A DNA stretch of 14,439 nucleotides from assembly GCA_013911715.1 (NCBI GenBank), contig JACEST010000041.1:1-14439 (forward strand), written 5' to 3'. This document shows positions 6,951 to 13,568 of the stretch, in pieces. Source of the DNA: Sphingopyxis sp. GTDB lineage: Bacteria > Pseudomonadota > Alphaproteobacteria > Sphingomonadales > Sphingomonadaceae. A program made the position numbers and the translations under genes. The notes under the pieces are model-generated. The model did not search any database and was not told where the DNA came from. It saw only the letters and a list, made by a program, of their open reading frames with translations. How positions within the stretch are numbered: position 1 is the stretch's first letter; each line of letters begins with the position of its first letter.

Positions 6951-8214
6951 CGCCGCACCCCAGCCCAGCAAGGGTCCGACCGACTGGAAGGGCAGCGCGA
7001 TGCAAGGCCGCATCGCGCGGCGCTATGCGTCGGAACGGCGATTCCGCCTGATTGGCTTTGGCGCGGTGGCGCTGTCGGGGCTGTTTCTGGCGTTCCTGCT
7101 GGTGACGATGATCGGCAATGGTTTGCGCGGATTTACCTATACCGGCGTTGCCGTCCCGATCGATTTTGCTGCCAACCCGTTGACGGTCAGCAGCGGCGCT
7201 TTTGAAGCTGCCGATATCGAGCGCAAACTGGCCAATGCGGGCCTCCCCGACATTGTCAATTTTGCCGCCGAAGATGCGCTGGGGCCAGAAGGCAGCCGGC
7301 TGATTTCCGAAAATGCCTGGCAAAGCGTGCGCGATGCGCTGATTGCCGATCCCGAAGCGGCAACACGGCGCGGCGTGTTCGTCATCCCGGTGGCGTCGGA
7401 CATCGATATTGCCGCCAAATCCGAAGGCAATGCCGCAGCCGAAGCCGCCGTGGCAGAGCTTGAAGCCAAGGGACTGCTCTCGACCGGCATCCACTGGCCT
7501 TTCTTCACCAGCGCCGATGCCACCGACCCCGCCGTCGCGGGCATTTTGGGCGCGCTCAAGGGATCGTTGCTGACGATCGCGATTGCATTTTTGGTGGCCT
7601 TTCCCATTGGCGTGCTGGCCGCGCTTTATCTTGAGGAATATGCGGCCAAGAACCGCTGGACCGACATGATCGAGGTGTCGATCAACAATCTGGCGGCGGT
7701 GCCGTCGATCATTTTCGGCCTGCTCGCATTGTCGGTGTTCATCCAGTTTTTCGGCATTTGCCAGGCCAGCCCGCTGGTCGGTGGCCTGACGCTGGCGTTG
7801 ATGACCATGCCGGTCATCGTCATCGCCAGCCGCAACGCGATAAAATCGGTCCCGCCGTCGATCCGCGACGCCGCGCTGGGCGTCGGCGCTTCGCCGGTGC
7901 AAGTCGTGTTCCACCATGTGCTTCCGCTCGCGCTGCCCGGCATCATGACCGGCACGATCATCGGCATGGCGCGCGCGCTGGGTGAGACGGCCCCATTGCT
8001 GCTCGTTGGTATGCGCGCCTTTATCGGTGATGTGCCCTCGGGGCTCTGTTCGCCTTCAACCGTGTTGCCGATGCAGATTTTCCTGTGGTCGGATCAGGTC
8101 GATCGCGGCTTCGTCGAAAAAACCTCGGCCGCCATTATTGTGCTGCTCATCGTCCTGCTGTCGATGAACGCCGTCGCCATTTATCTTCGTAACCGTTTTG
8201 AAAAGCGCTGGTGA
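6943..8214 (+). CDS. pstA: PstA, phosphate ABC transporter permease (long form)
   Basis: This is the second Pst permease, partner of PstC. It has 423 residues against about 296 in E. coli. The surplus lies near the N terminus: a cytoplasmic lead (1-33), a first membrane segment (about 36-58) and then a soluble region of roughly 140 residues (60-200) before the permease core. The core has segments near 203-230, 250-272 and 278-297, the EAA loop ALGVGASPVQVVFHHVLPLA (311-330) and the charged motif RALGE (344-348), matching RAIGE in PstC. The C terminus has a last membrane segment (394-415) and a basic tail. ATG 6943 lies inside the end of pstC, with GGGAAG five bases upstream. pstB starts one base after its stop. 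The large soluble insertion faces the periplasm if the first segment runs in-to-out; its role is unknown to me. Confidence 0.95.
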   Translation: MNSAAPQPSKGPTDWKGSAMQGRIARRYASERRFRLIGFGAVALSGLFLAFLLVTMIGNGLRGFTYTGVAVPIDFAANPLTVSSGAFEAADIERKLANAGLPDIVNFAAEDALGPEGSRLISENAWQSVRDALIADPEAATRRGVFVIPVASDIDIAAKSEGNAAAEAAVAELEAKGLLSTGIHWPFFTSADATDPAVAGILGALKGSLLTIAIAFLVAFPIGVLAALYLEEYAAKNRWTDMIEVSINNLAAVPSIIFGLLALSVFIQFFGICQASPLVGGLTLALMTMPVIVIASRNAIKSVPPSIRDAALGVGASPVQVVFHHVLPLALPGIMTGTIIGMARALGETAPLLLVGMRAFIGDVPSGLCSPSTVLPMQIFLWSDQVDRGFVEKTSAAIIVLLIVLLSMNAVAIYLRNRFEKRW

Positions 8215-8215
8215 A

Positions 8216-9004
8216 ATGACCGAAGCCGAAACTTCTGCCCTGCCCGACAACCCCAAGATGACGGCTGACAATGTCGACGTCTTTTATGGGGAAAAACAGG
8301 CAATTAAAGATGTGTCGATTGCCGTCGGCACCGACCTTGTCACTGCCTTCATCGGGCCGTCGGGCTGCGGCAAGTCGACCTTTTTGCGCTCGCTCAACCG
8401 GATGAACGACACCATCGCCGGTGCGCGGGTGACCGGCGCGATCAAGCTTGATGGTGAAAATATCTATGATCCGTCGATGGACGTGGTGCAATTGCGCGCC
8501 CGGGTCGGCATGGTGTTTCAAAAGCCCAACCCATTTCCCAAATCCATCTATGACAATGTCGCCTATGGCCCGCGCATCCACGGGCTGGCGCCGAACCGCG
8601 CCGACCTGGACGTGATTGTCGAACGCGCGCTCCACCGTTCGGGACTGTGGGACGAGGTCAAGGACCGCCTGGCCGAAAGCGGCACTGCGCTGTCTGGCGG
8701 CCAGCAACAGCGCCTCTGTATCGCCCGCGCCATTGCGGTCGATCCCGAGGTGATTTTGATGGACGAGCCCTGCTCGGCGCTCGACCCCATTGCGACGGCG
8801 AAGATCGAGGAATTGATCCACGAACTGCGCGGCAACTATGCTATTGTCATTGTCACGCACAATATGCAGCAGGCCGCCCGCGTGTCTCAGCGCACTGCCT
8901 TTTTCCACCTCGGCAGCCTGGTCGAATATGGCAAGACCACCGACATCTTCACCAATCCGAAGAATGAACGGACCAAGGATTATATCACCGGCCGCTACGG
9001 GTGA
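8216..9004 (+). CDS. pstB: PstB, phosphate ABC transporter ATP-binding protein
   Basis: This is the ATPase that powers phosphate import, 262 residues, normal for the family. Motifs in order are Walker A GPSGCGKST (47-55), the Q-loop region VFQKPNPFPKSIYDNVAYG (100-118), typical of PstB, the ABC signature LSGGQQQRL (159-167), Walker B VILMDEPCSALDP (179-191) and the H-loop histidine in IVTHNMQQA (His215). All catalytic residues are present. ATG 8216 is chosen because it starts one base after the pstA stop; a TTG at 8198 in the same frame would add six residues overlapping pstA and has no support. The ribosome binding site is poor, as expected for a coupled gene. phoU follows after 23 bases. 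Confidence 0.97.
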   Translation: MTEAETSALPDNPKMTADNVDVFYGEKQAIKDVSIAVGTDLVTAFIGPSGCGKSTFLRSLNRMNDTIAGARVTGAIKLDGENIYDPSMDVVQLRARVGMVFQKPNPFPKSIYDNVAYGPRIHGLAPNRADLDVIVERALHRSGLWDEVKDRLAESGTALSGGQQQRLCIARAIAVDPEVILMDEPCSALDPIATAKIEELIHELRGNYAIVIVTHNMQQAARVSQRTAFFHLGSLVEYGKTTDIFTNPKNERTKDYITGRYG

Positions 9005-9027
9005 CCGGCGCATAAGGAACCAAGCCA

Positions 9028-9723
9028 ATGTCCATCGGCGGCGAACATACGGTCAAGGCGTTTGACGACGATATCAGCCAGTTGCGCGGATTGATCAGCG
9101 AGATGGGCGGGCGCGCCGAATTGGCGCTGACCCGCGCGATGACCGCGCTCAACACCGGCGATCTTGATTTGGCGGCCGATGTCGTGCGCGACGACAAACG
9201 CATCGACGCGCTCGAGACCGAGGTCGAGCAACTCGCCGTCCAGACGATCGCGCTGCGCGCGCCGATGGCCGACGATCTGCGCGAGATGATCGCGTCGCTC
9301 AAAATCGTGTCGGTCGTCGAACGCATCGGCGATTATGGCAAGAATATCGCCAAACGCGTCCCACAGCTCAGCGAAAACCGTTCGATCGAGGCGATTCCGC
9401 TGCTGATGTCGATGTCCGAAATGGTCGCCGGACTGGTGCGGGACTCGCTCGACAGCTTTGCGCGGCGCGACGCCGATCTGGCGCGAAATGTGACAGTGCG
9501 CGACAAGCCGGTCGACGATTTTTACAACAGCATCTTTCGCACGCTGGTGACTTTCATGATGGAAAACCCGCGCTCTATCTCGGAATCCGCGCATTTGCTG
9601 TTCGTCGCTAAAAATCTGGAACGCATTGGCGACCATGCAACAAATATTGCGGAAATGGTTCATTATGTTGTCACAGGAACCCGCTTGGAAGATCGCGAAA
9701 AGGGCGTCGACCCGACTGCCTGA
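9028..9723 (+). CDS. phoU: PhoU, phosphate signalling regulator
   Basis: PhoU is the cytoplasmic helical protein that passes information from the Pst transporter to PhoR and keeps the Pho response off when phosphate is plentiful. The 231 residues show the family's internal duplication: ERIGDYGKNIAKR (98-110) and ERIGDHATNIAEMV (198-211) are the matching metal-binding helices of the two three-helix repeats, spaced about 100 residues apart. The length is normal. The start at ATG 9028 has AAGGAA eight bases upstream, a stronger site than those of pstA and pstB. It sits between pstB and phoB, eleven bases before the latter, so sensor control and output regulator are made together with the transporter. 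Confidence 0.96.
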   Translation: MSIGGEHTVKAFDDDISQLRGLISEMGGRAELALTRAMTALNTGDLDLAADVVRDDKRIDALETEVEQLAVQTIALRAPMADDLREMIASLKIVSVVERIGDYGKNIAKRVPQLSENRSIEAIPLLMSMSEMVAGLVRDSLDSFARRDADLARNVTVRDKPVDDFYNSIFRTLVTFMMENPRSISESAHLLFVAKNLERIGDHATNIAEMVHYVVTGTRLEDREKGVDPTA

Positions 9724-9734
9724 GGGGTAAGTTC

Positions 9735-10433
9735 ATGCCACAGCCAGATCTGTTGCTCGTCGAGGATGACGAGGCCATTGCCGAACTCATCGTGTGGCAC
9801 TTCGCGAAAGAAGGCTATGCGGTCCGGCACACGCCCGACGGCGAACAGGCGCTGATGCTGGCGGCTGAACGCGTCCCCGACATTGTCCTGCTCGACTGGA
9901 TGGTCGAAAGCCTGTCGGGCATCGAAGTGTGCCGCCGCCTGCGCCGCAATGCGCGCACGGCCAATGTGCCGATCATCATGCTGACAGCGCGCGGCGAAGA
10001 GGAAGACCGCATCCGCGGCCTTGAAACCGGCGCCGACGATTATGTCACCAAACCGTTCAGCCCGCGCGAGCTGGTGGCGCGCGTGGCGGCTGTGCTGCGC
10101 CGCCTGCGCCCCGCGCTTGCTGGCGAAGTGCTCGCCTACTCGGACATCGAACTCGACGCGGTGGCGCACAAGGTCAAACGCGGCGGCACGACGCTCGCCA
10201 TCGGCCCGACCGAGTTTCGCTTGCTGCGCCATTTCATGGAACATCCGGGGCGCGTTTTCTCGCGCGGCCAGCTGCTCGACAGCGTGTGGGGACAGGACAG
10301 CGACATAGAGCTTAGAACCGTCGACGTCCACATCCGCCGCCTGCGCAAGGCGATCAACGCGCACGGCCACGCCGACATCATCCGCACGGTCCGCTCGGCG
10401 GGCTATGCGCTTGATGCGGACGGGGAATTGTAA
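9735..10433 (+). CDS. phoB: PhoB, phosphate-regulon response regulator
   Basis: This is the DNA-binding output regulator of the Pho system, 232 residues. The receiver domain (1-120) has the acidic pocket E10-D11-D12, the phospho-acceptor D54 in IVLLDWM, T84 in IIMLTAR and K106 in YVTKPF. The C-terminal winged-helix domain of the OmpR/PhoB type (about 130-228) includes LAIGPTEFRLLRHF, PGRVFSRGQLLDSVWG and the recognition helix RTVDVHIRRLRKAI, then the wing IRTVRSAGYAL. No residue appears missing. ATG 9735 has GAGGGG seven bases upstream. It is the last gene of the locus, far from its kinase gene phoR at the other end. It should bind the Pho box at 4343-4360 and so regulate its own operon. A large inverted repeat follows its stop and may end transcription. 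Confidence 0.96.
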   Translation: MPQPDLLLVEDDEAIAELIVWHFAKEGYAVRHTPDGEQALMLAAERVPDIVLLDWMVESLSGIEVCRRLRRNARTANVPIIMLTARGEEEDRIRGLETGADDYVTKPFSPRELVARVAAVLRRLRPALAGEVLAYSDIELDAVAHKVKRGGTTLAIGPTEFRLLRHFMEHPGRVFSRGQLLDSVWGQDSDIELRTVDVHIRRLRKAINAHGHADIIRTVRSAGYALDADGEL

Positions 10434-10442
10434 GCGATAAAT

Positions 10443-10533
10443 CGTCGCCCCTGCGCAGGCAGGGGCCGCAAGAAGGCGATTGCGGTATTGCGGTTTGCGC
10501 CTGCCAAAGGCCCCTGCCTGCGCAGGGGCGACG
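10443..10533. repeat. Perfect 25-bp inverted repeat of palindromic (REP-like) units
   Basis: The arms 10443-10467 and 10509-10533 are perfect reverse complements over 25 bases, separated by 41 bases. Each arm is itself a hairpin: in the left one GCCCCTGC (10447-10454) and GCAGGGGC (10459-10466) pair around a four-base loop GCAG. The spacer holds a short tandem ATTGCGGT. Pairs of palindromes in opposite orientation are the layout of REP/BIME elements. It begins ten bases after phoB and ends 57 bases before the S9 peptidase gene. It could stop or protect the phoB transcript. I recall similar GC-rich palindromes between genes in sphingomonads, but genome-wide copy number cannot be seen here. Confidence 0.8.
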
Positions 10534-10590
10534 TGAGGATGCTTAAGCTGCCCCCTTCCCTCGCCCACCACGCCCCGCTACACCGGCGGC

Positions 10591-12654
10591 ATGAAACATA
10601 ATTTCACGCGCACCCTCGCGCTCACTGCCGCTCCGCTCACCCTCATGGCCCCGGCGCTGGCGCAAAACCAGCGCCCCATGTCGGCGGAGGACCTCGCGAC
10701 CTTTGACCGTGCCGCCGCCCCCGCCGTGTCGCCCGATGGCGCGCTTGTCGTCTGGCAACAGACCGAAACCGACCCGCGCAGCTTCGCGCGCAGGACCGGC
10801 ATCTGGGTGGCCGCCACCGCCGACGCCGACCCGCGCCCGACGCAGATTGTCGATGCGCAGGGCGCGAATGAGAGCGCGCCCGCTTTTGGCCCCGACGGCG
10901 CGCTCTACTTCCTGTCAAACGCGGGGGGTACGACGCAGGTCTGGCGCAGCGCCAAGCCGAATGGGGCCGGGCCGCCGCAACTTGTGACGACGGCGACCGA
11001 GGACGTTGCAGGCTTCAAAATATCACCCGACGGAAAGCGGCTGCTGATCTGGGCGGATGCGCCGTTGAAATGTTCGGATTTGAACTGCGCGCCCATCATA
11101 AACCCGGTAGCGCCGCCGTCGGGTAGGTATTTCCGCGACGGTGTCGGTTTCGTCCGTCATTGGGATAGCTGGGAGACGCCCGGCAGCCACAGCCGTGCCT
11201 ATGTCGCCGACTTGCAAGATGGCAAAGCGGTGCGCATCCGCTCTGTAATGGGCACGCTGGTCGGCGACACGCCATCCAAGCCCATGGGCGGGGGCGAAGA
11301 GCTGGCATGGAGCGCAGACAGCAAATCGGTCTTCTTCACCCTTCGCCTCGCCGACAAGAATGAGCCGCTGTCCACCAACCTCGACATTTATCAGGCCGCC
11401 GCCGACGGCAGCAGCGCGCCAGTCAATCTGACCGCCGCCAATCAGGCGACCGACACCCTGCCCGCCGCGTCGCCCGACGGCAAATGGCTCGCCTGGGCCG
11501 CCATGTCGCGCCCGGGTTATGAGGCAGACCGGCAGGTGCTCATGCTGCTGAACCTGACCAACGGCGAACGCCGCATCATGACGCAGACATGGGATCGCTC
11601 GGTCGGCTCGATTGCCTGGTCGCCCGACAGCAAGAGCATCATTGTGACGGCGCAGGATTTGCTGGAACATCCTGCCTTTCGCGTCGACATCCGCAGCGGC
11701 AAGGTCGAGCGCCTTACCGAACGCGGCAATGTGTTTGACGTCGTGCCGCTGGCCAAGGGCGGCATGGTGCATCTGCTGAACAGCATAACCAGCCCCACCG
11801 ACGTCATCCTGCGCGATGCCAAGGGACAGGCGCGCAACTTGTCGAACAGCAACGCGGGCCGCCTCGCCGCGCTCGCACCAGTGCAATATGAACAATTCAG
11901 CTTTACCGGCGCGGGCGGCGACGTGGTGCGCGGTCAAATCCTTTACCCTATGGGCGCAACCGGCAAGCTCCCCACGCTGCTGCTCGTCCACGGCGGGCCA
12001 CAGAGCAGCTTTTTCAACAGCTGGTCAACGCGCTGGAACCCGCGCCTGTTCGCGAACGGCCAATATGCCATCGTCACCATCGATTTTCACGGCTCATCGG
12101 GCTATGGTCAGTCCTTCACCGACAGCATTAATCAGGATTGGGGCGGCAAGCCGCTCCAGGATCTCAAGCTCGGCATGGCGGCGGCCGCCAAAATCGCGAA
12201 GCAGATTGACCCCGCCAACGCCTGCGCGCTCGGCGGCTCTTACGGCGGCTATATGATGAACTGGATTGCGGGAAATTGGCCCGACGGCTTCAAATGCCTG
12301 GTCAACCACGCCGGGATATTTGACCTGCGCGCCATGGCTTACACGACCGAGGAATTATGGTTCGATGAATGGGATAATGGCGGCCCATGGCACGCGCGTC
12401 CCGACCCCGAAAAATGGAACCCGGTGGGCCATGTCACCAAGTGGAAGACCCCCACACTCTTCATCCACGGCGAAAAGGATTATCGCGTCCCCTACACCCA
12501 AAGCATTGCCGGCTGGACCGCCGCGCAGCGGCAAGGCGTGCCCGCCGAATTGCTGGTCTTCCCCGACGAAAACCACTGGATTTTGAAGGGGCAGAACAGC
12601 GTGCAATGGTATGGCAGGGTATTTGATTTCGTCGGGCGGCATCTGCAGGAATAA
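10591..12654 (+). CDS. Secreted S9-family peptidase (prolyl oligopeptidase / dipeptidyl peptidase type)
   Basis: This is a serine peptidase with a beta-propeller and an alpha/beta-hydrolase domain, 687 residues. Residues 1-25 form a Sec signal ending APALAQ, so it acts in the periplasm or outside. Propeller repeats are seen as SPDG/SPDS/GPDG blades (47-50, 100-103, 145-148, 294-297, 344-347) up to about 430. The hydrolase domain has the oxyanion region LLLVHGGPQSSF (463-474), the nucleophile in GGSYGGYM (Ser550), Asp630 in HGEKDYRVP and His662 in DENHW, so the catalytic triad is complete. The family removes dipeptides or cleaves short peptides, often of S9C (acyl-peptidase/DPP-like) specificity; the exact specificity is not readable. 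The ribosome binding site is weak. It stands alone on its strand, with the palindromic repeat before it and the zeta-like pair after it. I see no link to phosphate control. Confidence 0.93.
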   Translation: MKHNFTRTLALTAAPLTLMAPALAQNQRPMSAEDLATFDRAAAPAVSPDGALVVWQQTETDPRSFARRTGIWVAATADADPRPTQIVDAQGANESAPAFGPDGALYFLSNAGGTTQVWRSAKPNGAGPPQLVTTATEDVAGFKISPDGKRLLIWADAPLKCSDLNCAPIINPVAPPSGRYFRDGVGFVRHWDSWETPGSHSRAYVADLQDGKAVRIRSVMGTLVGDTPSKPMGGGEELAWSADSKSVFFTLRLADKNEPLSTNLDIYQAAADGSSAPVNLTAANQATDTLPAASPDGKWLAWAAMSRPGYEADRQVLMLLNLTNGERRIMTQTWDRSVGSIAWSPDSKSIIVTAQDLLEHPAFRVDIRSGKVERLTERGNVFDVVPLAKGGMVHLLNSITSPTDVILRDAKGQARNLSNSNAGRLAALAPVQYEQFSFTGAGGDVVRGQILYPMGATGKLPTLLLVHGGPQSSFFNSWSTRWNPRLFANGQYAIVTIDFHGSSGYGQSFTDSINQDWGGKPLQDLKLGMAAAAKIAKQIDPANACALGGSYGGYMMNWIAGNWPDGFKCLVNHAGIFDLRAMAYTTEELWFDEWDNGGPWHARPDPEKWNPVGHVTKWKTPTLFIHGEKDYRVPYTQSIAGWTAAQRQGVPAELLVFPDENHWILKGQNSVQWYGRVFDFVGRHLQE

Positions 12655-12682
12655 ACCCGCTACCTTGGCTTTGGCCTTCCAA

Positions 12683-12701
12683 TAGGCACTGCGGTGCCCT
12701 A
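12683..12701 (+). promoter_or_regulatory. Small palindrome upstream of the zeta-like pair (operator or terminator candidate)
   Basis: GGCAC (12685-12689) and GTGCC (12694-12698) pair around a four-base loop TGCG; the flanking TA and TA extend it with one bulged C. It lies 24 bases before the small gene. A weak -10-like TAGATT (12700-12705) abuts it, so an operator for self-repression is conceivable. It may equally be a weak terminator of the S9 peptidase gene (stop 12654). The evidence is thin. Confidence 0.25.
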
Positions 12702-12724
12702 GATTAAAGTCATTGGAGACAGAT

Positions 12725-12934
12725 GTGGCCACCCGAGTAACCAAAATCCGTCCAAGTGACCTGCCGACGAAGCGCGTCCGCGCGCCAGATGGAACATTCA
12801 TCCAGATGAAGGTGGTAGAGGCCGACAGCCCAACCTTTGCGCAGGATTTGTTGGCGGCATTCCGTTCCAACGTTCGCCGGATCAAGGATGAGCAGCGGAA
12901 ACGGGCAAGTGGCGAAAACTCCCCGGAAGCCTGA
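12725..12934 (+). CDS. Small protein upstream of zeta-like toxin, candidate antitoxin
   Basis: This is a 69-residue protein that I do not recognise. It is rich in charged residues: a basic first part (TRVTKIRPSDLPTKRVRAP), then DGTFIQMKVV, then a helix-like stretch AQDLLAAFRSNVRRIKDEQR and a polar tail. GTG 12725 is chosen as start because GGAGA lies five bases upstream; a TTG at 12713 in frame would add four residues but overlaps the GGAGA. Its end overlaps the start of the zeta-like gene by 26 to 47 bases depending on that gene's start, implying translational coupling. Position and size are those of an antitoxin, but it does not look like epsilon or PezA, and it has no visible helix-turn-helix. 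The antitoxin role is an inference from context only. Confidence 0.6.
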   Translation: MATRVTKIRPSDLPTKRVRAPDGTFIQMKVVEADSPTFAQDLLAAFRSNVRRIKDEQRKRASGENSPEA

Positions 12935-13517
12935 ACGCCCAATTTTTTGGATTGTCGCCGGACCGAACGGGTGCGGCAAGAGTTCGCTCTATAATCGCAC
13001 GGACATCGAAGGTTGGGGCGGCTCTGTTTGGATAATCAATCCAGACTTACTGACCGCCAAGATTGTCGAAAGCGAAAATCTTGCGCTCCCAGCAGCGAAT
13101 TTGGCCGCCGTCCAACGCATCCAAAAATGGCTGGAAGCTTCGATCGACGCCTACCAGACAATTGGCGTCGAAACGGTCTTGTCTTCTCCGAAATATCAAC
13201 AACTTGTCCTGAACGCGCAGTCGCGTGGGTTCGAAGTTAGGATGATTTATGTCGTCCTAAACTCGGCAGAACTTCAGCTTGCACGAATCAGAGAGCGTGT
13301 GTCCAACGGGGGCCACGATGTTCCGGAAGATAAAGTCCGGGCGCGGCGAGATCGTTCATTTGAACAATTGGCATGGTTTGTCCAGTATGTTGATCAACTG
13401 TTGATCTTTGACAACTCAATCGGCGAGCCAGACCTAATCGGCTTGAAAATTGACGGCGACCTCGTCCAGTTGGACCGCTGGCCGGACGACTTGTCTGTTG
13501 CACTTCGGCAAATCTGA
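12888..13517 (+). CDS. Zeta-toxin-like P-loop kinase
   Basis: This 209-residue P-loop protein resembles the zeta-toxin family, kinases that in known cases phosphorylate UDP-N-acetylglucosamine and block cell-wall synthesis. Visible are Walker A AGPNGCGKSS (24-33), WIINPDLL with D53 at the usual position of the catalytic Asp, VETVLSS (E95) for substrate contact, and RERVSNGGHDVPEDKVRARR (135-154), the arginine-rich lid with the GGH-VP motif of this subfamily. The catalytic pattern seems intact. ATG 12888 gives the longer form, with GGA six bases upstream; GTG 12909 (VAKTPRKPERP) is an equally possible start. Base composition is lower in GC than its neighbours (hand counts: 48% in 13201-13260 and 45% in 13381-13440, against 72% in 8581-8640), suggesting transfer. 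It could be a chromosomal toxin or a stand-alone small-molecule kinase. Confidence 0.78.
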   Translation: MSSGNGQVAKTPRKPERPIFWIVAGPNGCGKSSLYNRTDIEGWGGSVWIINPDLLTAKIVESENLALPAANLAAVQRIQKWLEASIDAYQTIGVETVLSSPKYQQLVLNAQSRGFEVRMIYVVLNSAELQLARIRERVSNGGHDVPEDKVRARRDRSFEQLAWFVQYVDQLLIFDNSIGEPDLIGLKIDGDLVQLDRWPDDLSVALRQI

Positions 13518-13568
13518 AGCGGCCCACCCCTTGCCGCGCTGCACCATCGCTGGCAAAGGCGCAGCATC

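Noticed and set aside
5598..7917. Very long open frames on the minus strand opposite pstC and pstA (5598-7013 and 6922-7917)
   Set aside because: Their translations are rich in His, Arg, Gln and Asp with no fold-like pattern, as expected for the antisense of high-GC membrane-protein genes. The plus-strand proteins carry clear Pst motifs.
8198..8215. TTG start for pstB and further upstream starts for tadC (328) and pstS (4359)
   Set aside because: Each would overlap an upstream gene or a control region without a good ribosome binding site, whereas the chosen ATG codons fit spacing and family N termini.
10443..10533. CRISPR array
   Set aside because: Only two units, in opposite orientation, with one spacer-sized gap and no cas genes nearby.
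10434..10571. Minus-strand frame through the inverted repeat giving APAQAGA- and APACAGAT-like peptides
   Set aside because: These are translations of the palindromic repeat and of antisense phoB, not a real protein.
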